DNA of 34,962 bases. Source: an uncultured Lewinella sp. GTDB taxonomy: Bacteria > Bacteroidota > Bacteroidia > Chitinophagales > Saprospiraceae. Within the stretch, counting starts at the first letter, position 1, and each line of letters begins with the position of its first letter. The notes under the pieces were generated by a model. That model had not been told where the DNA came from and made no database searches. It was given only the letters and a program-made list of their open reading frames with translations. Where the stretch lies: positions 1-34,962 of the forward strand of contig CAJXOS010000062.1 in assembly GCA_913057725.1 (NCBI GenBank). The letters are read 5' to 3'. Both the position numbers and the translations under genes were made by a program. This document shows, piece after piece, positions 8,136-15,743 of the stretch.

Positions 8136-8738
8136 TGCTATATATTTTCACGAAAAAAAGAAAAAATCATAAAAAGTCTATCAAATGAGTAGGGGTTAAG
8201 CCTTTATATCGTTTCTACATATATAGAGAGCGCGAAAAAATGATCGCAAATTGAATAATTAGCTAAGCGCTAATCTTCAGTTGATCAACGACTTGGCTCC
8301 ATTTTTTAAACTTCTGAACAAAATGATGACGGCCAGACAATAAGCAGGGTCATTAAGAAGTTGTTAAAAGTGAGGTAGTCGTATAAAAAAAACGTTAAAT
8401 CCCGCGATGTCGGGAGCATTTGTCCTCCTTAACCCGTTATATTGTAAACAACACCAAAACCCTAAAGAAAAATGACACCCGAGTTTTTGTATTTTAGCTT
8501 GATCTGAACTGAATTTTTTCGAACAACGCGCGCTCTTGTAATCTGATTAGCCTATCGGCAAGATTTTACATTGAGCAAAGTTTTGGAATTGGATGACTGA
8601 CAATGCACTTGTGCATTGCCTAGTCGCTGTATTATTTCGCTTTAACGGTGTACTTGTACCCCGTTAAACAGGGGCTATTTTGCCCATAATTAACCAAGTT
8701 GAAACTCCACACATTAAATCTTTCAAAATCCCCATATC
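8136..8738. other. 603-bp intergenic region with a hairpin cluster at its right end
   Basis: No plausible protein gene is visible. The left two thirds are AT-rich, with one short stem (TCCCG/CGGGA near 8400-8415). The right end carries three successive stem-loops between 8601 and 8687, just before the outer-membrane protein gene. No TAnnTTTG site with good spacing was found for that gene. Confidence 0.55.
8601..8687 (+). promoter_or_regulatory. three tandem stem-loops in the leader of the outer-membrane protein gene
   Basis: First, CAATGCAC-TT-GTGCATTG (8601-8618) is a perfect 8-bp stem with a two-base gap. Second, TTTAACGGTGTAC-TT-GTACCCCGTTAAA (8641-8668) is a 13-bp stem with one mismatch and again TT at the centre. 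Third, GGGC and GCCC pair around TATTTT (about 8672-8685). The three lie 50-140 bases before the ATG. They may act as an mRNA-stability or control element, or as protein-binding inverted repeats. Confidence 0.45.
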
Positions 8739-9326
8739 ATGCGTTACTACAAACTGCTCCTTACCACTGCTCTCTTTACTTCTTTGTTCTTCCTATCAAC
8801 TGTCGATGTACAGGCTCAGGGAAGGCAAAAAATGCCGCACTTCGAAGCTCGTGCAGGTATCGGATTACTTCCTACATTTTTAAAAGATCATGCAAAGACC
8901 GAGGTACAACCTGTGTCCTTGGAACTGCGTTATCGTCCTTCACAAAAATTTAGCATCGGTCTATTGGCTGGTACTTCCGTAAGCCAAGCCTTGCAAGAAC
9001 ACCACACCGGCGAAAGCCGCATGGTGAGAAACAACTTCCAAATGTTCGCTGTAAGAACAGCCGTCCACTCTTCTCCATTTGAGAAATGGGAACTATATGG
9101 CGGTACTACATTTGGCTATACCAATAGCGATGTGACTTACATGGATGGCGAAGAGCCTAAGAATGATGACGAACCAAGTTTCTTCCCTGAGGCGAAGGAA
9201 CGCGATGGCTTCTTGTTCTCTGCATTTATTGGAACCAATTACCGCGTGTACAAGAATGTTAGTCTTTTTGGCGAGATAAGCTATGGTCTTTCATTGGCGA
9301 CTGCCGGTGTTGCTGTACGCTTCTAA
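8739..9326 (+). CDS. outer-membrane beta-barrel protein, 195 aa
   Basis: The first 26 residues are a clear signal peptide ending in VQAQ. The mature part shows alternating hydrophobic/polar strands typical of a small beta-barrel of eight or so strands (for example LELRYRPSQKFSIGLLAG and WELYGGTTFGYTNSDV). It ends in VAVRF, with the terminal phenylalanine that outer-membrane proteins use for BAM-mediated insertion. An acidic loop (DGEEPKNDDEPSFFPE) probably faces the outside. It is a single gene: a hairpin-rich leader lies upstream and a strong terminator at 9383-9424 downstream. The specific function (structural barrel or transport) cannot be told. Confidence 0.85.
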   Translation: MRYYKLLLTTALFTSLFFLSTVDVQAQGRQKMPHFEARAGIGLLPTFLKDHAKTEVQPVSLELRYRPSQKFSIGLLAGTSVSQALQEHHTGESRMVRNNFQMFAVRTAVHSSPFEKWELYGGTTFGYTNSDVTYMDGEEPKNDDEPSFFPEAKERDGFLFSAFIGTNYRVYKNVSLFGEISYGLSLATAGVAVRF

Positions 9327-9382
9327 GGCCTCTTAATAACCCCACTTAGCGACCAATAACAAATAACAGAACCTTTAATACA

Positions 9383-9424
9383 AATGCCTGGATGACATCA
9401 CTATCATTCAGGCATTCTTTATTT
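9383..9424 (+). terminator. terminator after the outer-membrane protein gene
   Basis: AATGCCTG (9383-9390) pairs with CAGGCATT (9409-9416), and an inner ATGA/TCAT pair lengthens the stem to about 12 bp. CTTTATTTC follows on the plus strand. Confidence 0.75.
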
Positions 9425-9458
9425 CGTTCGGTCTAGTACAAAAGACAGGAATCCTGTC

Positions 9459-9887
9459 TTACCAAGACATATCGTCTTCGCTCTCTACTTCACCAGCTGT
9501 TTCAACCGGCTCCTCCTCAACGGTATCGGTAGCACCTTGTTGCTCCTGCTCTTGTTGCTCTTGCTCTTGTTGAGCCTGAGCTTCGTACTCTTCGTGGCGA
9601 CGTGTGAATTCATCGTAGTCGTAATCTGGGATCAACTCTGTCTTTACATAATTGATCGCATCCTCTAAACCTGCGATGAAACGATTGAAATCTTCTTTGT
9701 AGAGAAAAATCTTGTGACGCTCGTAGCCATCATCGTTGAAGCGCTTAGTACTCTCGGTAAGTGTCAGATAGAAATCGTCTCCTTTAGTACGGCGAACATC
9801 AAAAAAATAAGTTCTTCTTTTTCCTGCGCGGACCCTGTTCGAATATACACTGTCCTGGCGTCTTCTGTTGGTTTTATCGTTGTCCAC
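9459..9887 (-). CDS. DUF3276 family PUR-alpha-like nucleic-acid-binding protein
   Basis: The protein contains the PUR-like core of DUF3276, widespread in Bacteroidota: GKRRTYFFDVRRTKGDDFYL, TESTKRF and HKIFLYKEDFNRF (residues about 22-85). The family is known to resemble eukaryotic PUR-alpha and to bind single-stranded DNA or RNA; the physiological role is not settled. The tail from about residue 100 is low-complexity, first glutamine/glutamate-rich (QQEQEQQEQEQQ) and then acidic, and probably disordered. The only good start is a GTG at 9885-9887, since the frame meets a stop upstream at 9918-9920 and no ATG lies between. It has its own textbook promoter (9926-9955) and is monocistronic. Confidence 0.9.
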   Translation of the reverse strand: MDNDKTNRRRQDSVYSNRVRAGKRRTYFFDVRRTKGDDFYLTLTESTKRFNDDGYERHKIFLYKEDFNRFIAGLEDAINYVKTELIPDYDYDEFTRRHEEYEAQAQQEQEQQEQEQQGATDTVEEEPVETAGEVESEDDMSW

Positions 9888-9925
9888 GACTAGATTTTTT
9901 AATGGAAATAAAGGTGGTCAATGTA

Positions 9926-9955
9926 CAAAAGTAAATATTTGACGAAAAAACCAAA
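9926..9955 (-). promoter_or_regulatory. Bacteroidota promoter of the DUF3276 gene
   Basis: On the minus strand TTTG (9952-9955), an 18-base spacer and TACTTTTG (9926-9933) give the best match in the window to the sigma-ABfr consensus TTTG-N(about 19)-TAnnTTTG. The start of transcription would be near 9920, about 30 bases before the GTG start codon. Confidence 0.75.
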
Positions 9956-9971
9956 ACATTAGTGCATAAAA

Positions 9972-11759
9972 TCAGACGGCTTCTTCCAGCGACTGTTTTT
10001 CGTACATATCGAAATAGTAGCCCTTCTGGTCGAGTAATTCCTGGTGCGTGCCTTCCTCCACTATCGCCCCATCTTCCAGCACGATAATCTTGTCAAAAGT
10101 GAGCAAGCTATAGATTCGGTGCGTGATGATAATTGTAGTTTTATCAGCTAGATAGGCATTGAAATATCCAAGAATGTCCTTTTCTGTATTTGTATCGACG
10201 GCCGAAAGACAGTCATCCAAGATGATCACATCTGGTTGCTTTATCAAGGCTCTAGCAATGGAAACACGTTGCTTCTGTCCACCCGACAGCGTCACCCCGC
10301 GCTCTCCTACCATTGTATCAAAGCCCTCCTTTAAGCCCTTAATATCGTCATATACGGAAGCGTAGCGGGCAAATTGCTCTACTTCCTCAGCACTTGCTGT
10401 ACGGCGGCCGAAGGCAATGTTGTTTCCAACCGTATCAGAGAATAGGAATACATCTTGAGGTACATAACCAATCCGCTGTCGGAGATTGGCAAGATCGTGT
10501 TCACGGATGTCTTTGTCATCAATCATAATTTGCCCGTCCGTGACATCGTACATACGTAACAACAAATCAGCTAGTGTCGTCTTACCAGATCCCGTTTTAC
10601 CTACAATGGCTAGCTTCTGACCTGGCTCTAAACGTAAATTCAAATCGCGAATAGCTTGGATCCCCGTATCTGGATAAGTAAACGACACTCCGTCAAAAGC
10701 GACCTGGCCTTTCAGTGGACTTGGCTCGCCACCCGTTACCGGATTTTCAATTTCAGGCTTCTGGTCCAAAAATTCATTGATTCGTTTTTGCGATGCGGAA
10801 GCTTGCTGGATAATAGAAGCTACCCATCCCACAGCAGTGACCGGCCAAGTCAACATATTGACGTAGATCACAAACTCTGCAATATTACCTGTGCTTATGG
10901 TTCCTTTGACGACTTGCAAACCACCAATGTATACCGTGAGAATAGTGCTGGCACCAATCATAACTATCATCAGTGGATAGAAGTAGGCATCCACTCGGGC
11001 CAAATCCAAGGACTTATCCTTGAAGTCATCCGATTGATCAGCGAAGAACTTACGGATGGCACGCTCTTGCACATAACTTTTAATGACTCGAATACCACTG
11101 TATGATTCTTGAGCGGTGCTATTTAGATTCGAGAGCTGCTGTTGAATGAGATAGCTGCGCTTATTGATAATGTTACTAACGTAGTAAATACTAATTGAGA
11201 GGAATGGCAAAGGAGCAAGGCAGTAAAGCGTGAGTTCCACACTTACTTGCAACATGCTGTAAACTACAAGTACTACTGTAGAAAGGAGGTTAATCCCATA
11301 CAAAACTGCAGGCCCTAGATACATTCTCACCTTACTGACATCTTCCGTCACACGGGCCATTAAATCCCCCGTCTTATTGCGCTTGTAGAAGGCAGAGGTT
11401 AAGCGTTCGTACTGGGCAAAGATTTCCTTCCGCATATCGTACTCAATCAAGCGCGACATCACGATGATCGTCTGGCGCATGAAGTACATGAAAATGCCCA
11501 TTACGAGGGCCAGCGCAAGTACCAGTAAACCGTAGTACAATAATGTACGGGCCAGGACTCGGTAAAAGTCGGCCTGAAGTTCAAAGTCTTCAAACATCCG
11601 GTACATGCCGATATGGTCCACTACGAGGTCGAAGCCTTCTCGAATCACCTGAGGCTGCAATACCCGAAAGTAATTGGATAGGGTAACGAAGATCGTACCC
11701 AAGAGCAAACGGGTGCGGTACTTCCAGAAAAACTTATTCAGGTACTTTAAGTGCTCCAC
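9972..11759 (-). CDS. ABC exporter, fused membrane and ATPase domains (MsbA/MdlB-like)
   Basis: A full-length type I ABC half-transporter of 595 residues: six membrane segments in residues 1-320 and a nucleotide-binding domain from about 350. Motifs seen are Walker A GKTGSGKT (387-394), Q-loop YVPQD (Q435), signature LSGGQ (491-495), Walker B VIILDD (511-516) and H-loop THR (H547). The residue after the Walker B aspartate is D516, where the catalytic glutamate is usual; this is seen in degenerate sites of heterodimeric exporters and in MdlA/YheI-like lineages. No partner gene is adjacent. The start is a GTG at 11757-11759, directly after an in-frame TGA; an out-of-frame ATG overlapping it opens a nine-codon reading frame. 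The substrate is unknown (lipid or drug export in the family). Confidence 0.92.
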   Translation of the reverse strand: MEHLKYLNKFFWKYRTRLLLGTIFVTLSNYFRVLQPQVIREGFDLVVDHIGMYRMFEDFELQADFYRVLARTLLYYGLLVLALALVMGIFMYFMRQTIIVMSRLIEYDMRKEIFAQYERLTSAFYKRNKTGDLMARVTEDVSKVRMYLGPAVLYGINLLSTVVLVVYSMLQVSVELTLYCLAPLPFLSISIYYVSNIINKRSYLIQQQLSNLNSTAQESYSGIRVIKSYVQERAIRKFFADQSDDFKDKSLDLARVDAYFYPLMIVMIGASTILTVYIGGLQVVKGTISTGNIAEFVIYVNMLTWPVTAVGWVASIIQQASASQKRINEFLDQKPEIENPVTGGEPSPLKGQVAFDGVSFTYPDTGIQAIRDLNLRLEPGQKLAIVGKTGSGKTTLADLLLRMYDVTDGQIMIDDKDIREHDLANLRQRIGYVPQDVFLFSDTVGNNIAFGRRTASAEEVEQFARYASVYDDIKGLKEGFDTMVGERGVTLSGGQKQRVSIARALIKQPDVIILDDCLSAVDTNTEKDILGYFNAYLADKTTIIITHRIYSLLTFDKIIVLEDGAIVEEGTHQELLDQKGYYFDMYEKQSLEEAV

Positions 11760-11836
11760 TCATCGGTCGTTTACCAGGAAAAAAGCTGCCCATATGAAAC
11801 CCTTGGGCGCTCTAATGGTTGTCTGTTCGCTAGTCT

Positions 11837-12391
11837 TTATCTTCCTTGCGCTGCCTGAAAATCGGCAAATGATGTGGTCTTAAAGTGATCCTCTCCAATG
11901 AAGCGGAGCTCTATCTCCATCGTGTCAGCCCCTTTGTAACCCGGTGAAATGGAGATTCTATGGCGATTCTCATCCAAATAGACAAAAGAAGGATAGCTCA
12001 TTTGGCCATCAAGTAGGGAGTAAGCTAACTCGTGTACACCACGCCGGCCAACATCCGAACGGTACTTAAAGGTGTGATTATCGTACAAGATATCTTCTCG
12101 TTGTTCCGCGTTGAGTTTAACGGCATAGAAATGCTCATTCATGACACCGATCACATCAGAGTCAATGAAGGTGCTTGCATCCATCCGTTTGCACCAGCCA
12201 CACCAATCGGTGTACAAGTCAATAAAGATTTTCTTTGGCTCTGCCTCCATGCGCTGCATCGCCTCTTCCCAGCTCATCCATTCGATCTTGGTCTCAGTAG
12301 TCGACTCTACATGATTGCTATGCTGACTACTAATAAGTACCGTTGTAAGAAGGAGGGCAGAGAGTAAGCTCAATTGTTTCCAGATCTTCAT
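11837..12391 (-). CDS. exported thioredoxin-fold protein
   Basis: A 184-residue protein with an N-terminal signal sequence or membrane anchor (residues 1-24, MKIWKQLSLLSALLLTTVLI) and a thioredoxin-like domain. The active-site motif is WCGWCK, preceded by DLYTDW, and a cis-proline-type stretch (MSYPSFVYLD) lies near residue 130. Its likely place is the periplasm, acting in disulfide exchange like DUF255/DsbD-gamma-type thioredoxins. ATG 12391 is chosen: a TTG-initiated extension to 12421 would add ten residues before the signal sequence and would overlap the -7 element at 12419-12426. It shares the strand with the ABC exporter, with a 77-base gap, so the two may be cotranscribed. Confidence 0.85.
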   Translation of the reverse strand: MKIWKQLSLLSALLLTTVLISSQHSNHVESTTETKIEWMSWEEAMQRMEAEPKKIFIDLYTDWCGWCKRMDASTFIDSDVIGVMNEHFYAVKLNAEQREDILYDNHTFKYRSDVGRRGVHELAYSLLDGQMSYPSFVYLDENRHRISISPGYKGADTMEIELRFIGEDHFKTTSFADFQAAQGR

Positions 12392-12418
12392 CACCAAGAA
12401 GTTTTTGTGAATTGAGCC

Positions 12419-12426
12419 CAAAGATA
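12419..12426 (-). promoter_or_regulatory. -7 element of the thioredoxin-fold gene
   Basis: TATCTTTG on the minus strand matches TAnnTTTG exactly and lies 28 bases before the ATG at 12391. A TTTG occurs further upstream (12442-12445) but at a short 15-base spacing. Confidence 0.45.
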
Positions 12427-12444
12427 AAGAATAATCAAGGCCAA

Positions 12445-12612
12445 AGAAAAGGCCTCACTGCGTACAGCGAGGCCATTATTTAAAGTCGCTCATTCATTCT
12501 AAGAATAAATAAGCTTCTCCCCTAATTTCAGGTTTTAAGCACGGTATTAAAATTGTAGGTGTTGGGTTGAGGCGCCTCTAATTGAATATGGGTTTTTGTG
12601 CTACTACAAAGT
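12445..12612 (-). ncRNA. candidate minus-strand small RNA
   Basis: On the minus strand TAACTTTG (about 12610-12617), an exact TAnnTTTG match, is followed by about 160 bases without a reading frame. That stretch ends in a GC-rich hairpin at 12451-12474 and TTTTCTTT. A 10-bp palindrome GAGGCGCCTC sits near its 5' part (12569-12578). No gene reads into this hairpin from the right, so it needs another source of transcription. No -33 box was found. Confidence 0.22.
12451..12474 (-). terminator. GC-rich stem-loop terminator
   Basis: GGCCTC and GAGGCC pair, with CTG/CAG above them and a four-base loop CGTA. On the minus strand TTTTCTTT follows the stem. On the plus strand ATTATTT follows, which is weaker. 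It lies upstream of the thioredoxin-fold gene, so it cannot be that gene's terminator. Confidence 0.55.
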
Positions 12613-12866
12613 TAGTTCAGTGCGGAAGCCCCTGTAAGCGTAAAAAAACCTGATTGTCAATTTGGTAGAACCTACTCGGCTCCGGCCAAGTATATGCCCT
12701 GGGAGTCACCCCCGTATTTCTACCTGTTTTTCAAGTAGGGCATAAAATTTTCATCAAAGTACACCTGGTTCTTTTTACATTTAAGAGGGAAGAATACGTC
12801 GAATTATACACTTGTTACCAAGCCCTTTCCGGTAACATCAAAGACATAAAACGTGCTCTTTCCCTT

Positions 12867-12895
12867 TTCCCGTCAGTCCACTCAGCTGACGGGAA
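12867..12895 (+). promoter_or_regulatory. 10-bp hairpin in the leader of the gene at 12934
   Basis: TTCCCGTCAG (12867-12876) and CTGACGGGAA (12886-12895) are exact reverse complements around a nine-base loop. No T-run follows on either strand, so it is more likely a leader structure or protein-binding site than a terminator. Confidence 0.4.
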
Positions 12896-12933
12896 TACTT
12901 CATTAATCATCCACCCACAATTCAAACTTACCG

Positions 12934-13626
12934 ATGTACGAAAAAGAGATTGCCAATTGGCAACAAACACTCCCAAACAACTTGCCTGTAGCCTTTACCG
13001 CCTATGACGCCAGCAAAGGACAAACCGACCGTGTATCTAGCTATGTGTTGGATCATTCTTCCCTACAGGGATTGATTGATTCTGCGCCTGAAAAGCTCCG
13101 TCTACATCTTGGTTTAGCCAGCGGAGCAGACTTCACCAGCATTCCATCAACGCCCTATACTCAGTTTTACCTGGAAGGTCTAAATCCGAGCTCTGGCTCC
13201 GCTGTAACCGTCCAAATGAACTGGGAACCAGATCCACCCTTCCTAAAATCTGGGTTTACCGGCCCTGATAGCGGCGTAGACGAGATTCCGTCTGAAGGTG
13301 CCCTTCTATTTGTAATGGGTTGGTTGGAAACAGCTTACCAAGATATTTCTACTGCATTCGATGGGCTCAATATGGTTACCAATCAAGTACAGCGAGTACG
13401 CTATTACACTTATAGCGCTGATGAAAGTGGTCGTATTATCGAATTACTGAAGTCGAACACCAACAGTAAGCTCTACCTCTACCTCGGCAAGACCATTCCA
13501 GTGACGGCCCATCCAATGGGCTTCCGGCCAGTACTAGAAGTACGCATAGAAGATAGTTCTATGGCTGGTGGCGGTGGTGGAAGCCACTTCTTTGACTTTG
13601 CGAACCCTTGCCCACCCGCTTGCTAA
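12934..13626 (+). CDS. hypothetical protein, 230 aa, heading the two-component module
   Basis: I do not recognise this protein. It lacks a signal peptide and membrane segments. The middle is strand-rich and aromatic (TQFYLEGLNPSSGSAVTVQM, GALLFVMGWLETAYQ). The C-terminus has a glycine run (AGGGGGSHFF) and a cysteine/proline tail ending CPPAC. Its gene ends 26 bases before the 7-TM protein gene, on the same strand, so it is probably the first gene of the operon with the kinase and regulator. The lack of an export signal suggests a cytoplasmic role. The terminal cysteine pair could bind metal or form a disulfide; this is speculation. The start ATG follows a hairpin-bearing leader. Confidence 0.75.
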   Translation: MYEKEIANWQQTLPNNLPVAFTAYDASKGQTDRVSSYVLDHSSLQGLIDSAPEKLRLHLGLASGADFTSIPSTPYTQFYLEGLNPSSGSAVTVQMNWEPDPPFLKSGFTGPDSGVDEIPSEGALLFVMGWLETAYQDISTAFDGLNMVTNQVQRVRYYTYSADESGRIIELLKSNTNSKLYLYLGKTIPVTAHPMGFRPVLEVRIEDSSMAGGGGGSHFFDFANPCPPAC

Positions 13627-13652
13627 CATGAACTGAACAGATCAAAATTTAC

Positions 13653-14300
13653 ATGGAACAACACGTTGCTCTCACTATCATGCAGGTTTCGGCCTACTCT
13701 GCCGCCATTCCACTGGTGGCAGGCATACTACGGTGGACCAAGTTGCGGCTTGAGCAGCGTTACATCATGTACCTGGTTCTGTTTTCAATAACAGTGGAGT
13801 TACTGGCCTTACTACTAGGCCGGTATCTCCATCTCCCCAACCTATTCTTACTTCACCTATTCACTATTGGTCAATTCGGCCTGCTTTGGTTGGTTTTTCG
13901 GATGCGTCTGGCTCCTCCCCTATCCCAGCGATACATGTGGACGATCCTTGGTATATTTGGAGTAGCTGCCCTCGCTAGTGCCGTTTGGCTTGATGGCCTG
14001 TTCCAGTTCAATGCTCACGCTCGGTCAATTGGTGCCGTACTAATCGTCCTGCTATGCTTGACCTACTACTACCAGCGCCTAACCAAACTCGACTTGGAAA
14101 ACCTGGAGACAGATCCTCTATTCTGGATATCGACTGGTAGTTTGGTTTACTTTAGCGGTAGCCTGGTAATGTTTATTGTCAGTAATTATGTAGCCGCCGA
14201 CCAAGGAATGTCGTTGACGATGTGGGCCATTCACGCCATTCTTAATACCTTTAACTATCTATTCTTGACGATCGCTTTATGGGTCCGACCAACGAACTAG
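13653..14300 (+). CDS. 7-TM membrane protein, probable sensor partner of the kinase
   Basis: The 215-residue protein consists of seven hydrophobic segments (about residues 10-25, 37-58, 63-82, 94-112, 125-141, 155-178 and 185-210) with short polar loops and no soluble domain. The family is unnamed to me. It sits directly before a histidine kinase that itself has only one membrane segment and no sensory domain, and it overlaps that gene by 22 bases. Translational coupling and a role as the membrane input module of the kinase are therefore likely, but inferred from position only. Confidence 0.85.
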   Translation: MEQHVALTIMQVSAYSAAIPLVAGILRWTKLRLEQRYIMYLVLFSITVELLALLLGRYLHLPNLFLLHLFTIGQFGLLWLVFRMRLAPPLSQRYMWTILGIFGVAALASAVWLDGLFQFNAHARSIGAVLIVLLCLTYYYQRLTKLDLENLETDPLFWISTGSLVYFSGSLVMFIVSNYVAADQGMSLTMWAIHAILNTFNYLFLTIALWVRPTN

Positions 14301-15115
14301 GTCTTTCAATTCCGTTGCTTTTATTGATCGTGATTGGTATGCTGTCGCTTGCCATCGCGGTGGTTGCCTTCTTTTTGGTGTACCAAAAGCGTCTATTCAG
14401 ACAACAGAAACGCATACGGGAAATCGAAGCTACTCAGCAAAAAGAACTGATGCAGGCAGTGATGTCAGCACAGGAAGAAGAGCGGCGAAAACTGGCCTCC
14501 GAACTACACGACGGGATCGGCAGTTTGCTTTCAGCCGGCAAGCTTTACCTTAAGAAGATTGAAAGCGTAGAGAGCCTAGATCATTCGCGTCCACTGATTG
14601 CAGAAGCTGGTAACATCCTGGATGAGAGCCTGAGTACGATGCGCGAATTGAGCAGCAACCTATCCCCAGCTAGCCTGCAACGCTATGGTTTGGTGGCCGC
14701 ATTGGAGGACTTGATCCATCGGGTAGAGAAACTCCAAACGCATGAGGTCCAACTTGAATGTAGAGGAGAGATACACCGGCTTCCGGAGGAAGTAGAGAGT
14801 TCTTTGTTTCGTGTTGCACAGGAGCTGATCAACAACACGCTCAAGCACGCCGGTGCATCGGAGATCGGCTTAGAACTTAATTTCCTAGCCGACAGCATTC
14901 AATTCAGTTATAGAGACAATGGCAAGGGTTTTGACCTAGAAGCCAAGAAGCAGGAAAAACGTAAGAGTTTTGGCCTGATAAATATTGAAAGTCGAGCACG
15001 CCTGCTCGATGCTCAACTACACTTTGACACCAGCCCTGGAACTGGCCTACATTTACTCATGGTCATCCCTAAAAACATCCATATTCATGCAGAAGATCAA
15101 AGTAGCCTTAGTTGA
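14279..15115 (+). CDS. NarL-type sensor histidine kinase (HisKA_3)
   Basis: A 278-residue kinase with one N-terminal membrane segment (about residues 9-35), a short coiled coil, a HisKA_3 domain with the phosphorylated histidine in ELHDGIG (H77), and a HATPase_c domain. The N-box is ELINNTLKHA (asparagines 185-186), the G1 box DNGKGFD (213-219) and the G2 box TSPGTG (251-256). All key residues are present. It lacks any PAS, CHASE or TPR sensory domain. The gene overlaps the 7-TM gene upstream by 22 bases and the response regulator downstream by 29 bases, so the three are translated as one unit. It phosphorylates, by family rule, the neighbouring LuxR-type regulator. Confidence 0.95.
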   Translation: MGPTNELGLSIPLLLLIVIGMLSLAIAVVAFFLVYQKRLFRQQKRIREIEATQQKELMQAVMSAQEEERRKLASELHDGIGSLLSAGKLYLKKIESVESLDHSRPLIAEAGNILDESLSTMRELSSNLSPASLQRYGLVAALEDLIHRVEKLQTHEVQLECRGEIHRLPEEVESSLFRVAQELINNTLKHAGASEIGLELNFLADSIQFSYRDNGKGFDLEAKKQEKRKSFGLINIESRARLLDAQLHFDTSPGTGLHLLMVIPKNIHIHAEDQSSLS

Positions 15116-15743
15116 TGACCAGACATTATTTCTCAAGGGGCTGCGCCTTATCCTAGAAGGTTACTCAGAAATTGACATCGTCATTGAAGCCACCAGTGGA
15201 GCAGACTTTTTTGCAGCCTTAGAAAACACAGTACCAGAGGTGGTACTGCTGGATTTCAAGATGCCAGAAATGGATGGAATAGCCGTTGCTGAGCAGCTCA
15301 AGAATTCGCATCCGGACGTCAGGATCATCCTATTGACCATGCATGACGATGAGCGGCTCATTCAACATGTACTATCCGTTGGTGCCAATGGCTACTTGCT
15401 CAAAAATGAAGAGCCGAGCATATTACGCGACGCTATCAACAAAGTCATGCATCAAGACTATTATCTCAATGACTACGTAGCCAAAGCACTCTTCAATAAC
15501 ATCAAGAAGCAGCAACCGGGACAGTCTCCAGCTTCTGCCTCAAATAATGTGATCGCTCTCACTCCTCGGGAGAAAGAAATCCTGGATCTCATCTGTAAAG
15601 AAATGACGACCAGTGAGATCGCTGAAAAACTGTTTATCAGTAAACGGACAGTGGAAGGACATCGCCAAAATTTACTCGATAAAACAGGCGTTCGAAACAC
15701 TGCCGGACTGGTTATCTATGCCCTTAAAAACCAATTGGTTTAA
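15087..15743 (+). CDS. LuxR/NarL-family response regulator
   Basis: A 218-residue regulator with a receiver domain (residues 1-120) and a LuxR-type helix-turn-helix (about 155-215). Receiver residues are D10/D11 (VDDQ), phospho-acceptor D56 (LLDFKMPEMDG), T84 and K106. The DNA-binding part shows LTPREKEILDL and SKRTVEGHRQNLL. The frame is open back to 14985, but ATG 15087 gives the standard N-terminus MQKIKVALVDDQ, so it is chosen. It overlaps the kinase gene by 29 bases and shares the four bases TTAA (15740-15743) with the convergent CHAT gene. Targets cannot be read here; autoregulation of this operon or control of the neighbouring protease are possible. Confidence 0.95.
   Translation: MQKIKVALVDDQTLFLKGLRLILEGYSEIDIVIEATSGADFFAALENTVPEVVLLDFKMPEMDGIAVAEQLKNSHPDVRIILLTMHDDERLIQHVLSVGANGYLLKNEEPSILRDAINKVMHQDYYLNDYVAKALFNNIKKQQPGQSPASASNNVIALTPREKEILDLICKEMTTSEIAEKLFISKRTVEGHRQNLLDKTGVRNTAGLVIYALKNQLV

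Larger units (their letters stand above)
12422..12933. other. 512-bp intergenic region rich in stem-loops
   Basis: There is no plausible protein gene. Besides the hairpin at 12451-12474 and the palindrome at 12569-12578, the stretch 12693-12744 can fold as a small three-way junction. Its outer stem is TATGCCC with GGGCATA. The inner arms are GGG/CCC around AGTCA, and CTAC/GTAG. GTTACC/GGTAAC pairs at 12814-12836. A perfect 10-bp stem TTCCCGTCAG/CTGACGGGAA (12867-12895) lies 38 bases before the ATG at 12934. Confidence 0.5.

Noticed and set aside
12032..12367. Plus-strand frame of 111 codons
   Set aside because: It is antisense to the thioredoxin-fold gene with its WCGWCK motif and signal sequence.
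14985..15086. N-terminal extension of the response regulator to 14985
   Set aside because: The extra 34 residues read through the kinase catalytic domain in another frame. The family N-terminus begins at 15087.
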